Shown one piece after another: positions 36,346-47,660 of a DNA stretch of 64,000 nt. A program made the position numbers and the translations under genes. Source of the stretch: Enterococcus sp. BWR-S5 (GTDB lineage Bacteria; Bacillota; Bacilli; Lactobacillales; Enterococcaceae); contig NZ_JADOEQ010000001.1 of NCBI RefSeq assembly GCF_016745255.1, positions 310,001-374,000 on the forward strand, written 5' to 3'. The notes beneath the pieces are model-generated. The model had not been told where the DNA came from. It did no database searches and saw only the letters and a program-made list of their open reading frames with translations. Each line of letters begins with the position of its first letter. Position 1 is the stretch's first letter.

Positions 36346-39129
36346 ATGAAAATGAAAGAAACACTGCAGCTTGGAAAAACAGCATTTCCAATGCGTGGTA
36401 ATCTTCCGAACAGAGAAGTCGAATGGCAGAAGGATTGGGAAGAAAAACAAATCTATGAAAAAAGACAACAATTAAATGAAGGAAAGCCTTCTTTTATTCT
36501 TCATGATGGACCGCCCTATGCGAATGGGAATATCCACCTTGGACATGCATTGAATAAAATCAGTAAGGATATCATCATCCGTTCAAAATCAATGTCAGGT
36601 TTTCGCTCTCCTTATGTTCCTGGTTGGGATACGCATGGACTGCCAATTGAGCAGGTTTTGACAAATAAAGGTGTGAAGCGCAAAGAAATGACTTTGGCTG
36701 AATACCGCAAGAAATGTGAAGAATATGCACGCTCTCAGGTAGATACTCAGCGCGCTGATTTTAAACGTTTAGGTATCGGTGGCGATTGGGAGAATCCATA
36801 TATCACGCTTGAACCTTCTTATGAAGCAGCAGAGATTCGTGTATTTGGTAAAATGGCAGAAAAAGGCTATATCTACAAAGGCCTGAAGCCTATTTACTGG
36901 TCACCATCCAGTGAGTCTTCTTTAGCAGAAGCAGAAATCGAATACCATGATGTGAAATCACCATCAATCTATGTAGCCTTCAAGATTGTAGATGGAAAAG
37001 GGGTTTTGGATACAGATACGTCATTAGTCATCTGGACAACCACGCCTTGGACCTTGCCTGCAAACTTAGGTATCTCTGTTAATGCGGATTACCAGTATGT
37101 CGTTGTAAAGGCTTATGGTAAAAAATATGTTGTAGCAAAAGATTTGCTGGATCAGGTCAAAGAAGCAATCGGCTGGGATGACGTGGAAATCGTTGAAACA
37201 ATCAGCGGAAAAGACATGGAATACATGACTGTGCAGCATCCTTTCTATGACCGCACTTCTCTAGTAATGCTAGGCGATCACGTGACACTTGAAGCGGGTA
37301 CCGGGCTCGTTCATACGGCTCCCGGCCATGGTGAAGACGATTATATCGTAAGTAAAAAGTATGGTCTTGAGGTTCTATCACCAGTTGATAACCGTGGGGT
37401 ATTCACTGATGAAGCACCTGGATTTGAAGGAGTATTCTATGATAAAGCGAATCCGATGATTACTGCTTTACTGGATGAAAAAGATGCATTATTGAAGCTG
37501 GACTTCTTTACGCATAGTTATCCTCATGACTGGCGTACGAAAAAGCCGGTTATCTATCGTGCAACACCACAATGGTTTGCCTCAATCGATAAATTCCGTC
37601 AGGATATCCTTGATGAAGTTGAAAAAGTTGATTGGATTATTCCATGGGGAAAAACTCGTCTATACAATATGATTCGTGACCGTGGCGATTGGGTAATCTC
37701 TCGTCAACGTGCTTGGGGCGTACCATTACCAATTTTCTATGCTGAAAATGGAGAAGCAATCATCACACCTGAAACGATTGAGCATGTAGCAAATCTATTT
37801 GCTGAGCATGGATCAAATATCTGGTATGAAAAAGAAGCAGAAGAATTATTACCAGCTGGCTTTGCCCATGAAGGCTCACCAAATGGTAAGTTTACAAAAG
37901 AAACAGATATCATGGATGTATGGTTTGATTCAGGGTCATCACATGAAGCTGTTCTTCGTCAACGACCTGAGCTGACTTTCCCTGCTGATATGTACCTTGA
38001 AGGCTCTGATCAGTATCGCGGTTGGTTCAACTCAAGTATTACAACCAGCGTAGCAATCAATGGTGTTGCGCCGTATAAAGCAGTCCTATCACAAGGCTTT
38101 ACGCTGGACGGTGAAGGACGTAAGATGAGTAAATCATTGGGCAATACAATTGTTCCTGAGAAAGTAATCAAGCAGATGGGTGCAGATATCTTGAGACTAT
38201 GGGTCAGCAGTGTTGATTCTGAGTCTGATGTACGTGTATCAATGGACATCTTAAATCAAGTATCAGAAGTGTACAGAAAAATCAGAAATACGATGCGTTT
38301 CCTGTTGGCAAATACAAGTGATTTTGAACCGGCAGAGCATACCGTACCATTTGAAGAGCTGCGTTCTGTTGATAAATATATGACCGTGAAGCTCAATCAA
38401 GTCATTAAAGAAATTCGTGAAAAAGGGTATGAGAAGTATAACTTCATGCAGATTTATCGTTCTGTCATGAACTTCCTAACGGTTGACCTTTCTGCCTTCT
38501 ATCTGGATTTTGCTAAAGATGTGGTTTATATTGAAGCAGAAAATGACTACCAACGTCGTTGTATGCAGACAGTATTCTATCAAACGGCTGTAGCGTTGAC
38601 TAAACTGTTGACACCAGTCATCCCTCATACTTCAGAAGAAATCTGGAGTTTCTTGAAGGAAGAAGAAGAGTATGTTCAGCTTTCTGAATTCCCAGGCTAT
38701 GAAGAATTTCCAAATCAATCTGAGTTGATGGATACTTGGGAAGCGTTCATGGATTTCCGTGACAATGTATTAAAAGCTTTGGAAGAAGCGCGTAACTCTA
38801 AGCTAATCGGTAAATCACTGGAAGCCAAAGTTACTGTTTATCCAAATGAACAGGTTCGTGCATTATTAACGGCAGCAGATGCAGATATTGCACAATTGCT
38901 AATTGTATCAGCCTTTGAACTGGTTGAAGGGGATGCACCTGCAGAAGCTGTAGCATTTGAGGATATGAAGGTTCTTGTTGAGGCTGCGCCGGGTGAAACC
39001 TGTGACCGTTGCCGTTCAGTAAGAACAGATGTAGGTTCAGATGAAAAACTGCCTACCCTGTGTGGACGTTGTGCGAAAATTGTTGAAGAGAACTATCCTG
39101 AAGCAGTAGCAGAAGGATTTGAAAGCTAA
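36346..39129 (+). CDS. ileS: Isoleucyl-tRNA synthetase
   Basis: 927-residue class I synthetase. HIGH appears as HLGH (64-67, within [11 protein letters not shown]), KMSKS at 593-597, the editing domain has [12 protein letters not shown] and the C-terminal zinc ribbon has CDRCRSVR...LCGRCAK. Length and motifs are those of the bacterial, eubacterial-type enzyme. AGTGAGGA precedes ATG 36346; regulation is by the T-box upstream. Confidence 0.98.
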   Translation: MKMKETLQLGKTAFPMRGNLPNREVEWQKDWEEKQIYEKRQQLNEGKPSFILHDGPPYANGNIHLGHALNKISKDIIIRSKSMSGFRSPYVPGWDTHGLPIEQVLTNKGVKRKEMTLAEYRKKCEEYARSQVDTQRADFKRLGIGGDWENPYITLEPSYEAAEIRVFGKMAEKGYIYKGLKPIYWSPSSESSLAEAEIEYHDVKSPSIYVAFKIVDGKGVLDTDTSLVIWTTTPWTLPANLGISVNADYQYVVVKAYGKKYVVAKDLLDQVKEAIGWDDVEIVETISGKDMEYMTVQHPFYDRTSLVMLGDHVTLEAGTGLVHTAPGHGEDDYIVSKKYGLEVLSPVDNRGVFTDEAPGFEGVFYDKANPMITALLDEKDALLKLDFFTHSYPHDWRTKKPVIYRATPQWFASIDKFRQDILDEVEKVDWIIPWGKTRLYNMIRDRGDWVISRQRAWGVPLPIFYAENGEAIITPETIEHVANLFAEHGSNIWYEKEAEELLPAGFAHEGSPNGKFTKETDIMDVWFDSGSSHEAVLRQRPELTFPADMYLEGSDQYRGWFNSSITTSVAINGVAPYKAVLSQGFTLDGEGRKMSKSLGNTIVPEKVIKQMGADILRLWVSSVDSESDVRVSMDILNQVSEVYRKIRNTMRFLLANTSDFEPAEHTVPFEELRSVDKYMTVKLNQVIKEIREKGYEKYNFMQIYRSVMNFLTVDLSAFYLDFAKDVVYIEAENDYQRRCMQTVFYQTAVALTKLLTPVIPHTSEEIWSFLKEEEEYVQLSEFPGYEEFPNQSELMDTWEAFMDFRDNVLKALEEARNSKLIGKSLEAKVTVYPNEQVRALLTAADADIAQLLIVSAFELVEGDAPAEAVAFEDMKVLVEAAPGETCDRCRSVRTDVGSDEKLPTLCGRCAKIVEENYPEAVAEGFES

Positions 39130-39153
39130 TTATTTTGTGAACTAAAAAGAAAC

Positions 39154-39190
39154 GACGCATCGCTCAAGCTTGAGTGATGCGCCTTTTTTT
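39154..39190. terminator. Bidirectional terminator between ileS and zwf
   Basis: GGCGCATCACTCAAGCTTGA-type palindrome (arms GCATC[G/A]CTCAAG and CTTGAGTGATGC) followed by T on the plus strand and preceded by A; it serves both convergent genes. Confidence 0.85.
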
Positions 39191-39199
39191 ATCTTTAGT

Positions 39200-40720
39200 T
39201 TAGTCCAGCTGACCGCGTTCACGGTACCAAACATCCGGCTCCCAGGTCCATTCGAAGCCATCAGCTTCTAAAAGCTTAAAGGCTGCTTCCGGTCCCATTG
39301 TACCTGCTGCATAGTTAGGGAAATCAACAGTAGTTTTATCCCATGCGTGGCGAATAATATCAACGATTCTCCATGATTGCGCAACCTCATCCCAATGAGA
39401 GAAGTTTGTCCCATCGCCATTCAAGCTATCAAGTAATAGCTTTTCATAAGCTTCAGGGCTGTTCTCCGTCATTTCTGCACTATGGCGGAAATCCAGCTTC
39501 ACAGGTGCTGTTGTAAAGCCCTGACCAATTTCTTTACCATTTAGGGTCATTGAAAAGCCTTCAGTTGGTTGAATATAGATAGTCAGAACATTTGGCGGTA
39601 AATCTGTTTTCTCTGCACATTCTTCAATATTGTCCTTGAATACATTGACAGGTACTTGCTTGAAGACGATATTGATTCGAGTACCTTTTTCTGTCAAGCG
39701 TTTCCCTGTACGGATGTAGAAAGGAACACCGGACCAACGGAAATTGTCGATATAGAATTTACCGGCAGCGAAAGTCTCAGTTTGTGAGTTTTCCGAAACA
39801 TTCGGCTCCTCACGATAACCTGCAAAAGAAGAATCATCCAGCTCTCCGGGACCATACTGGCCACGAACAAAGTTCTTCAACGCTTCTTCCTCTGTATAAA
39901 GTCTGATTGCTTTTAACGCCTTTACCTTTTCAGAACGAATCTCTTTTTCAGAAAATGTAACAGGCGGCTCCATTGCCAGTAAAGCCAATACTTGAAGAAT
40001 ATGGTTTTGTACCATGTCTTTCAATGCACCGCTTTCTTCATAATAGCCGCCGCGATCTTCCACACCAAGGCTTTCAGCGAAAGTAATCTGTACGTTATCA
40101 ATGTAACGGTTGTTCCATTGTGATTCAAAAATATTGTTGGCAAAACGAATGGCTGAGATGTTTTGAATCATTTCTTTTCCTAAGTAATGGTCGATACGGA
40201 AAATATCTTCCTCGGGAAAGACAGCTCGAATCTCATTGTTCAACTGATGCGCACTTTCGTAGTCTGTTCCAAAAGGCTTTTCAATAATTAGTCGGTCAAA
40301 GCCGTTATCGGTTAGTATATTTTGAGATTTCAAGTGATTCACAATCGTTCCGAAGAACTGCGGAGCCATTGCAAGATAATAAATTCTATTGCCTTGAAGC
40401 TGATATTTTTCGTCCAGCTCATCTGATAAGCTTTTCAATGTATCATAGTGCTCTGTATCATTCACATTATGAGATTGATAGTAGAAATGACTGACGAAGG
40501 CTGCAATCTCCTCCTCGGTTGGCTTCAAATCAGTGATTGTATCACGGACAATTTCACGATAATAGTCATTAGACCATTCTCTTCTCGCTGTTCCAATCAC
40601 AGCAAAGTGTTCACCTAGATTTCCTTTTCGATAGAGTCTAAAAAGAGAAGGATAGAGCTTTCTCTTTGCGAGGTCTCCCGTGCCTCCAAATATTGTAAAC
40701 AATGCTGTCTTTTCGTTCAT
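39200..40720 (-). CDS. zwf: Glucose-6-phosphate 1-dehydrogenase
   Basis: 506-residue enzyme oxidising glucose 6-phosphate to 6-phosphogluconolactone with NADP, the entry to the pentose phosphate pathway. The Rossmann loop is FGGTGDLAKRKLYPSL at the N-terminus, the substrate site RIDHYLGKE contains the catalytic His dyad region, and EKPFGTD is present. It starts 15 bases after the DtxR-type regulator on the same strand (GGAGGAAAAG upstream of ATG 40720), so the two are most likely one transcript. Confidence 0.97.
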   Translation of the reverse strand: MNEKTALFTIFGGTGDLAKRKLYPSLFRLYRKGNLGEHFAVIGTARREWSNDYYREIVRDTITDLKPTEEEIAAFVSHFYYQSHNVNDTEHYDTLKSLSDELDEKYQLQGNRIYYLAMAPQFFGTIVNHLKSQNILTDNGFDRLIIEKPFGTDYESAHQLNNEIRAVFPEEDIFRIDHYLGKEMIQNISAIRFANNIFESQWNNRYIDNVQITFAESLGVEDRGGYYEESGALKDMVQNHILQVLALLAMEPPVTFSEKEIRSEKVKALKAIRLYTEEEALKNFVRGQYGPGELDDSSFAGYREEPNVSENSQTETFAAGKFYIDNFRWSGVPFYIRTGKRLTEKGTRINIVFKQVPVNVFKDNIEECAEKTDLPPNVLTIYIQPTEGFSMTLNGKEIGQGFTTAPVKLDFRHSAEMTENSPEAYEKLLLDSLNGDGTNFSHWDEVAQSWRIVDIIRHAWDKTTVDFPNYAAGTMGPEAAFKLLEADGFEWTWEPDVWYRERGQLD

Positions 40721-40735
40721 ACTTTTCCTCCCCTT

Positions 40736-41383
40736 CTATAATGGATCAACAAATATGGTGCTGGCGGCCTTATAGCTGACAGCCAGTTTCTTTTCAGAAT
40801 TACTGATGGTAATTGGTCCTTCGTAAGCAGCAATTTCATCAATTGAAAATTCATCATGGATATTCAAATTGATGGAAACCAGATAATCCAGTAAATCCTT
40901 TTCATCCAAAACACGAGCAATCCGGATGTTGGTTCCTACCGGATAATCAACCAGTGTTTCATGACGTTCTTCATGAACCGGCTCTCCTGCTTTGGGAATC
41001 ACTCCGCCATGGGGACAAAATTTCGGATTCCCCAGATAATCTGACAGACGGTCTGCCAGTGTTGGTGAAGTCACGTGCTCCAAGACCTCCGCATCATCAT
41101 GAACTTCATTCCAAGAGTAATTCAGATGTTCTACTAGAAAAACTTCCCAGAGCCGATGCTTACGAATAAGCGTGCTCGCTTTTGTCAGTCCCAATTCAGT
41201 AAGCTGAACCCCTTGGTAAGGGGAATGGTGGACAAGTTTCTCCTTGACCAGCTTTGAAATCATCTCACTGACTGAAGCTGCCGACACATTTAATCCCGAA
41301 ACAATGTGCTTGTTGTTGATTTTATTCTCATCTCCGCCTAATTCGAAGATAAGCTTGAGGTAATCCTCACGATTTGGTGTCAT
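40736..41383 (-). CDS. DtxR/MntR-family metal-dependent regulator
   Basis: 215 residues: winged helix (TPNREDYLKLIFELG...SAASVSEMISKLVKEKLV), dimerisation and metal-binding domain (HRLWEVFLVEHL, HDDAEVLEHV, CPHGG) and a C-terminal SH3-like FeoA domain. Such proteins use manganese or iron as corepressor of metal uptake genes. It is the long, FeoA-containing type (like EfaR/SloR), not the short Bacillus MntR. I prefer ATG 41383 to 41392 because AAAGGA overlaps the latter. It precedes zwf, an unusual partner. Confidence 0.85.
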   Translation of the reverse strand: MTPNREDYLKLIFELGGDENKINNKHIVSGLNVSAASVSEMISKLVKEKLVHHSPYQGVQLTELGLTKASTLIRKHRLWEVFLVEHLNYSWNEVHDDAEVLEHVTSPTLADRLSDYLGNPKFCPHGGVIPKAGEPVHEERHETLVDYPVGTNIRIARVLDEKDLLDYLVSINLNIHDEFSIDEIAAYEGPITISNSEKKLAVSYKAASTIFVDPL

Positions 41384-41438
41384 ATTTTTCATCCTTTCTC
41401 AGGAGTCATCAAAAACAGTTTATCAGAAAAGAGTCTAT

Positions 41439-41467
41439 TTGACTATTTAATAAGATACTAATATGAA
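41439..41467 (+). promoter_or_regulatory. Promoter for gltBD
   Basis: TTGACT, a 17-base spacer and TATGAA in the 253-base divergent gap. The leader would be about 165 bases. No clear GlnR/TnrA or GltC operator was found. Confidence 0.55.
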
Positions 41468-41636
41468 AACTTTAGCTTCATTTTCTGTTCTTTTCAAAAA
41501 TTCATTGAATTGATAATGTTACGCGCGTTATTTTTTCTGAAATTTTCACGTTAGTATTGTAAAATTTACTAGAACCATGTAAACTATTAAAAATAAATTA
41601 GAATTTTCAAACTATTTAAAAAGAGGAATGATGTGA

Positions 41637-44600
41637 ATGGGAACACAGACCACGAGTAGAAAGAATTTGATGTATGATCCTTCTTTTGAAAAAGATGCCT
41701 GCGGAATGGGATTTATCGCGCAAATAGATGGAATAGCTTCCCATCAGCTGATTGATCACGCACTGACGATGCTGGAAAGAATGAACCATCGAGGAGGGAC
41801 TGGTGCAGAGCCGGATACTGGAGATGGTGCTGGAATTTTGATGGCTATGCCGGATACCTTCTTTCAGAAGAAAGCCGCTGCTGAGAAAATTACACTGCCT
41901 GATAAAGGAAATTATGCGGTTGCCATGTTGTTTTTACCGGAAGAAGAAACTGAGAAACGTGCATTGCTGAAATCTGTAACAGGAGAAATCGGTGCTGCCG
42001 GTTATCGGGTACTTTGGGAAAGAGACGTTCCCTTTGCTTTTGAATACTGTGGACCTGGCGCACAAAAGGTTATGCCGGGATTTGTTCAGCTTTTTATTGA
42101 AAAGCCAATTGATGTAAAAGCAGGAAGAGCGTTTGAGGACTGTCTTTTTCAGCTGCGCAGAGACATCGAAAAAATTTATTCTCCTGATGAACTGGCTATC
42201 TGCAGCCTATCCTCAAAAACGATTGTCTATAAAGGAATGCTTCATGCGTACCAAGTTCGTTTATTTTATCCGGATTTACAGGATAAGACAATGGAAAGTC
42301 ATATCGCACTGATCCACTCACGTTTTTCAACCAATACCTTCCCAAGCTGGGATCGCGCACAGCCTTTTCGCTTTTTAGCACATAACGGTGAAATCAATAC
42401 GCTTCGTGGTGCTGAAAATTGGATGCATAGCCACCATGTCGAGGTTTACAATGAAGAAAACTCTGATTCTGCCAAACTGGAAAATTGTATGGAGCACCTG
42501 TACCGCAATGGTCGGGATATTCCCCATGCTTTGATGATGATGATTCCTGAGGCATGGTCCAAGGAAGCAAATCTAAAGGATGAAACAGCAGCCTTTTATG
42601 AATACAACTCCAGTTTTACAGCACCATGGGATGGTCCGGCAGCTTTATGCTTCACGGATGGAGACATGGTTGGTGCTGCATTGGATCGAAATGGTTTGCG
42701 CCCATCGCGCTATTCAATTACTAAAGATAATTTCATCGTGGCTGCTTCTGAGTCTGGAGTAGTTGACTTAGAACCATCAAGAGTTGTTGAAAAGGGTGTA
42801 TTGGGCCCTGCAAATATGATCGTCGTCGATACCGTTGCCGGGAAATTTTACCGTAACGAAGAAATCAAGGAGCGCTATGCTTCAAAGTACCCTTATCGAG
42901 AATGGTTGAATGACCAGCTGTTGACTATCGACCAGCTGAAAGCACCGAAAAAGGAGTCGAAAAATCAGTTTTCCGAAGCTGAGCTGAACCGCTTGTGGAA
43001 ATTGAACGGCTATACGGATGAAATCATCCGTATGACCATCCTGCCAATGGCAGAAAAAGGCGAAGAGCCGGTTATTTCGATGGGCTATGATTCGCCTTTA
43101 GCGGTACTGAGCGAAAAGCCTCAGTCGCTATTTACCTATTTTAAACAGCAGTTTGCACAGGTAACGAATCCGCCAATTGATGCAATTCGGGAAAAGCTGG
43201 TCATTGGAACGGAAATGTTTTTAGGTCGAGATGGTAATCTTTTAATCGACCAGCCGGAAAACTGTAACAAATTAAAAATAGAAAGCCCTGTTTTATCCAC
43301 AGAGGACTTCCTGAAAATAAAAAAACTGAATGTTCGTGGTCAGAAAAGTGCGGTGCAATCGATTAACTATCCTCTAACACCGGAGGTTCCAAATCGTTTA
43401 CAGCGAGCGCTGGATAATATGTTCAAAGAAGCAGAAGAGAAAATTGATAGCGGAGCAACAATCATTATTCTCTCAGACAGAGACTGTGGTGAAGGTAGAA
43501 TGGCTATCCCGATTTTGTTAGCTGTTTCCGGTTTGCACAACTATCTTGTTGAACAAGGAAAACGAGGACTGGTATCGATTGTTGTCGATTCAGCAGAGGT
43601 CTGCGAGGTTCATCATTATGCGATGCTGATTGGGTATGGGGCAAGCGGTATCCATCCTTACGGTACTTATGAAACCTTAAAGGATTACCATTTAGCGGAT
43701 AATGTGGAAAAATATCGTCAGGCTGCTGAAAAGGGCATTGTGAAGGTGATGTCTCGTATGGGAATCTCAACGATTGCCGGTTATCATGGTGCACAGTTAT
43801 TTGAAGCGGTTGGTCTTTCCGAGAAAGTCATTGAGCAGTTCTTTACAGGAACGGCAAGTCGTATTGGCGGATTATCTCTAAATCAGATTGAGCAAGAATA
43901 CCTTGCACGCTATGAATCGGCTTATGGAGAGAAGGAGCAAGACTTCCTGCCATCAGGGGGCAGCTTCCAATATAAAGCAGATGGTGAGCATCATTTGTTT
44001 AATCCGCAAACCATCTATAATTTCCAGCAGGCAGTTCGCCAAGGAGATTATGCACTGTACAAAAAATACGCGCAGGAGCTGAACAAGGAAGAGTTGGAAA
44101 CACCAACGACTCTAAGAGCCATGTGGGCGTTCAATAGCGAGCGTCAGCCGGTAAAACTAACTGAAGTAGAGCCTGCCGAAACCATCGTCAAGCGTTTCAA
44201 GGTGGGCGCGATGAGCTATGGTTCCTTAAGCCAAGAAGCGCATGAATGTATCGCTGAAGCAATGAACCGAATCGGCGCCAAGTCAAATAGTGGTGAGGGC
44301 GGCGAAAACCGCAATCGTTTCAAGCCAAGGGTGAATGGTGTCAATTTGAATAGTAAAATTAAGCAGGTTGCCTCAGGGCGCTTCGGTGTAAATGCTGAGT
44401 ACCTGATGAGTGCAGAAGAGCTTCAGATTAAGGTAGCGCAAGGTGCAAAACCGGGTGAAGGCGGACAGCTGCCTGGGAATAAAGTCTTTCCATGGGTAGC
44501 AGAAATTCGCGGCTCAACACCAGGTGTTCGTTTGATTTCTCCACCACCACATCATGATATTTATTCTATCGAAGATTTGGCCCAGTTGATTTATGATTTA

Positions 44601-46145
44601 AAAACAATCAATCCGTATGCGAAAATCAACGTCAAGCTGGTATCAAGTACAGGAGTCGGTACGATTGCTACAGGAGTAGTCAAAGCAGGAGCAGATGTTG
44701 TTGTGATTTCCGGCTATGATGGCGGAACAGGAGCATCACCTAGAAATTCTGTTAGAGATGCAGGGCTTCCATGGGAAATGGGGCTGGCGGAAGCACATCA
44801 GACACTATCGTTAAATGAGTTACGCCAACGTATGACACTGGAAACCGATGGGAAACTGATGACTGGTAGAGATGTTGCAGTTGCTGCTTTATTAGGGGCA
44901 GAAGAGTACAGCTTTGCCTCATTGGCGCTGGTTGCAGTTGGCTGTGTGATGATGCGGGTTTGCAGCTTGAATACTTGCCCGGTTGGTGTAGCAACCCAAA
45001 ATCCGGAGCTGCGGAAGTTCTTTGCCGGAAAGCCTGAGCACATTATTAATGCGATGATGTTTATCGCTGAGGATCTTAGAGAGATTATGGCAGAGCTAGG
45101 CTTCAGAACAATCGATGAAATGATTGGTCACACCGAACTTTTGAAGCCAAAATTTGTAGCAAAAGGCAAAGCAAAATCGTTGGATTTCTCAAGAATTTTG
45201 GGACATACATTTGGCATCGAACGGAAGTGTGAGGATCCGTTTCAGGAGAAGCGCCAATGGAAAGAGCTGGATGCATTTGCCGGCGCAGCAGTTAAAAATA
45301 ATCAAAAAATCTATGTAGAAGAAACAATCAATAATGTCAATCGTTCAGTTGGTGCTCGTATGGGCGGCTGGATTGCAGAACGCTTTGGTAATTATGAGTT
45401 GGAACCTGGCTTGATTAACTATCACTACAAAGGTATTGCCGGTCAGAGCTTCGGAGCATTCATCACCCAAGGAATGGCATTGAAGCTGACAGGAGAAGCC
45501 AATGACTATGTAGGAAAAGGGCTGAGTGGTGGCCGCTTGGTTATTGTGCCCCCTGAGGATGCTGGCTATCAGGCTGAATCCTCACCGATTGTGGGAAATG
45601 TCGCTTGTTTTGGTGCGAACAAAGGCGAGGCGTATTTTAGAGGACGCGGCGGCGAACGTTTCTGTGTCCGTAACAGTGGAGCAAAAGTGGTCGTTGAAGG
45701 TGTCGGTGACCATGGCTGTGAATATATGACTGGCGGTGTGGCAGTGATTCTAGGGGAAACAGGTCGCAACTTTGGCGCCGGAATGTCCGGCGGTGTTGCC
45801 TACATTTATGATCCAAACGAACAATTTGCACATCGTTGTAACATGGAAATGGTCGAACTGTTCCGTTTGGGTGAATCAGGTGACGACCTTATATTGAAGG
45901 AACTGTTGGAAAATCATTATCAGTATACCCAGTCAGAGAAGGCTGAAAGTATTTTGGCTGATTGGGAAAATCAACAGCAGCATTTCATCAAGGTCTATCC
46001 AAAGGAATACCATGAAATGGTGACTGTTACTGAAAAGCTTCGTAAAGAAGGCTTGTCTGGAGAACAACTAGTAGAAACGGCATTTGAAGCTGTCATTGGT
46101 GCCCAAAATGCACCGCAGAAACCAACAGTAAAGGAGCGTGGCTAA
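41637..46145 (+). CDS. gltB: Glutamate synthase large subunit
   Basis: 1502-residue GOGAT large subunit: transfers the glutamine amide to 2-oxoglutarate. The N-terminal class II amidotransferase begins at Cys22 (KDACGMGF) after a 21-residue propeptide; the central domain, the FMN synthase domain (GAMSYGSLS, SGEGGENRNRF, GYDGGTGASP), the 3Fe-4S cysteines (CVMMRVCSLNTCPVGVAT) and the C-terminal GxGxG helix (GANKGEAYFRGRGGERF) follow in the usual order. Full length. The plus-strand binding site is AGAGGAATGATG; gltD follows directly. Confidence 0.97.
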   Translation: MGTQTTSRKNLMYDPSFEKDACGMGFIAQIDGIASHQLIDHALTMLERMNHRGGTGAEPDTGDGAGILMAMPDTFFQKKAAAEKITLPDKGNYAVAMLFLPEEETEKRALLKSVTGEIGAAGYRVLWERDVPFAFEYCGPGAQKVMPGFVQLFIEKPIDVKAGRAFEDCLFQLRRDIEKIYSPDELAICSLSSKTIVYKGMLHAYQVRLFYPDLQDKTMESHIALIHSRFSTNTFPSWDRAQPFRFLAHNGEINTLRGAENWMHSHHVEVYNEENSDSAKLENCMEHLYRNGRDIPHALMMMIPEAWSKEANLKDETAAFYEYNSSFTAPWDGPAALCFTDGDMVGAALDRNGLRPSRYSITKDNFIVAASESGVVDLEPSRVVEKGVLGPANMIVVDTVAGKFYRNEEIKERYASKYPYREWLNDQLLTIDQLKAPKKESKNQFSEAELNRLWKLNGYTDEIIRMTILPMAEKGEEPVISMGYDSPLAVLSEKPQSLFTYFKQQFAQVTNPPIDAIREKLVIGTEMFLGRDGNLLIDQPENCNKLKIESPVLSTEDFLKIKKLNVRGQKSAVQSINYPLTPEVPNRLQRALDNMFKEAEEKIDSGATIIILSDRDCGEGRMAIPILLAVSGLHNYLVEQGKRGLVSIVVDSAEVCEVHHYAMLIGYGASGIHPYGTYETLKDYHLADNVEKYRQAAEKGIVKVMSRMGISTIAGYHGAQLFEAVGLSEKVIEQFFTGTASRIGGLSLNQIEQEYLARYESAYGEKEQDFLPSGGSFQYKADGEHHLFNPQTIYNFQQAVRQGDYALYKKYAQELNKEELETPTTLRAMWAFNSERQPVKLTEVEPAETIVKRFKVGAMSYGSLSQEAHECIAEAMNRIGAKSNSGEGGENRNRFKPRVNGVNLNSKIKQVASGRFGVNAEYLMSAEELQIKVAQGAKPGEGGQLPGNKVFPWVAEIRGSTPGVRLISPPPHHDIYSIEDLAQLIYDLKTINPYAKINVKLVSSTGVGTIATGVVKAGADVVVISGYDGGTGASPRNSVRDAGLPWEMGLAEAHQTLSLNELRQRMTLETDGKLMTGRDVAVAALLGAEEYSFASLALVAVGCVMMRVCSLNTCPVGVATQNPELRKFFAGKPEHIINAMMFIAEDLREIMAELGFRTIDEMIGHTELLKPKFVAKGKAKSLDFSRILGHTFGIERKCEDPFQEKRQWKELDAFAGAAVKNNQKIYVEETINNVNRSVGARMGGWIAERFGNYELEPGLINYHYKGIAGQSFGAFITQGMALKLTGEANDYVGKGLSGGRLVIVPPEDAGYQAESSPIVGNVACFGANKGEAYFRGRGGERFCVRNSGAKVVVEGVGDHGCEYMTGGVAVILGETGRNFGAGMSGGVAYIYDPNEQFAHRCNMEMVELFRLGESGDDLILKELLENHYQYTQSEKAESILADWENQQQHFIKVYPKEYHEMVTVTEKLRKEGLSGEQLVETAFEAVIGAQNAPQKPTVKERG

Positions 46146-46146
46146 C

Positions 46147-47592
46147 ATGGCCGATCCATTCGGATTTTTAAAATATGCTCGTAAGGAAAACCCTTATCGT
46201 CCAATTGCAGAGCGTATCAATGATTGGGAAGAGCTGCAGGTTCCATTAAAAGAAGATGAACGCCAAGAACAAGCAGCTAGATGTATGAACTGCGGGATTC
46301 CTTTCTGTCACACCGGTGTCTTTTATGGTGGAAAACGCGCTGTATCTGGCTGTCCAAATGATAATTTGATTCCTGAATGGAATGACCTCGTTTATCGTGG
46401 TGAGTTCAAAAAGGCTTGGGAACGTCTAAGCAGAACAAATCCAATACCTGAAATGACTGGGCGTGTCTGCCCGGCGCCATGTGAAAAATCTTGTACAGAG
46501 GCGCTGAATGGCTCCGGTGTGTCTATCCATGACAATGAGCGCTTCATTATTGATACCGCATTTGAGAATGACTGGGTAAAACCAACAGGACTTCCAAAGG
46601 AAAAGACAGGCTTTAAAATTGCTGTTATTGGAAGTGGACCGGCGGGGCTTTCTGCCGCTTGGCGATTGAACCAGCTTGGTCATGAGGTCACTGTGTATGA
46701 ACGTTCTGACCGCTTTGGCGGCTTGCTGATGTATGGGATTCCTAATATGAAGCTGGATAAAAAGGTTGTTCAGCGCCGCATTGATGTCATGATGGAGGTC
46801 GGTATCCGTTTTGTCGGAAATACAGAGATTGGTGTCGATATTACGGTAGAAGAATTGTATCAACTGTTTGATCGGGTAATTGTCGCTACAGGTGCGGGTG
46901 TGCCGAGAGACTTGAAGGTTAATGGAAGAGAAGTTCAGGGTGTTCAATTTGCTGTGGATTACTTAACAGAAGCAACGAAAGACGTACTGAAGCATGGAAC
47001 GGAAGCAACCAGTAAAAAACTGGCAGGCAAGCATGTGGTAGTGATTGGCGGCGGTGATACAGGGAATGACTGTATCGGTTCAGCAATCCGTCAAGGCTGC
47101 GCTTCTGTGAGACAGCTGGAGATTACACCGAAGATGCCAACAGATAGAACATCGACGAACCCATGGCCTGAATATCCCTTTACAGATAAAGAAGGCTACG
47201 GACAGGCAGAGGCACATCATGTGCAGGAAGAAGAACTGACCCTGTATCAAACCTCCACTACCGCTTTTATTGGCGCAGAACGAGGGCAGGTCATCGGCTT
47301 GGAAACTGTTCAGGTCGATCAAAGCTTCCAACCAATCGAGGGAACAGAGAAGACTTTGAAAGCTGATTTAGTTTTATTGGCGATGGGCTTTATTGGTCCG
47401 GAAAAAAATCTGCTTGACCAATTAGAGGTAGCAGAAGTCTATGATGACTATACAACCAACAATGAACGTGTGTATGTAGCCGGTGATGCCAAAAGAGGGC
47501 CAAGCTTGGTTATCTGGGCAATCCGAGAAGGGCGCTTGGCAGCAGAAAATGTCGATCAATCACTACGTGCTCTTGTGGCGCAGGCACAATAA
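46147..47592 (+). CDS. gltD: Glutamate synthase small subunit
   Basis: 481-residue beta subunit that feeds electrons from NAD(P)H through FAD and two 4Fe-4S clusters to GltB. Cysteines CMNCGIPFC and CPAPCEKSC, the FAD loop IGSGPAGLSAAWRL and the NAD(P) loop VIGGGDTGNDC are present. I choose ATG 46147: AAGGAG at 46131 is 10 bases away, while the GTG at 46138 lies one base from it. Confidence 0.97.
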   Translation: MADPFGFLKYARKENPYRPIAERINDWEELQVPLKEDERQEQAARCMNCGIPFCHTGVFYGGKRAVSGCPNDNLIPEWNDLVYRGEFKKAWERLSRTNPIPEMTGRVCPAPCEKSCTEALNGSGVSIHDNERFIIDTAFENDWVKPTGLPKEKTGFKIAVIGSGPAGLSAAWRLNQLGHEVTVYERSDRFGGLLMYGIPNMKLDKKVVQRRIDVMMEVGIRFVGNTEIGVDITVEELYQLFDRVIVATGAGVPRDLKVNGREVQGVQFAVDYLTEATKDVLKHGTEATSKKLAGKHVVVIGGGDTGNDCIGSAIRQGCASVRQLEITPKMPTDRTSTNPWPEYPFTDKEGYGQAEAHHVQEEELTLYQTSTTAFIGAERGQVIGLETVQVDQSFQPIEGTEKTLKADLVLLAMGFIGPEKNLLDQLEVAEVYDDYTTNNERVYVAGDAKRGPSLVIWAIREGRLAAENVDQSLRALVAQAQ

Positions 47593-47660
47593 GAATTCCG
47601 GTTCTTCAAAAAAGCTGGATGAAGAGTACCTCGTTGCTATAGTTGAGTGGGTATAAAAAT

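Noticed and set aside
41439-41636. GlnR/TnrA or GltC operator upstream of gltB
   Set aside because: TGTTACGCGCGTTATT and nearby sequences were inspected, but none has both half-sites of the known consensus.
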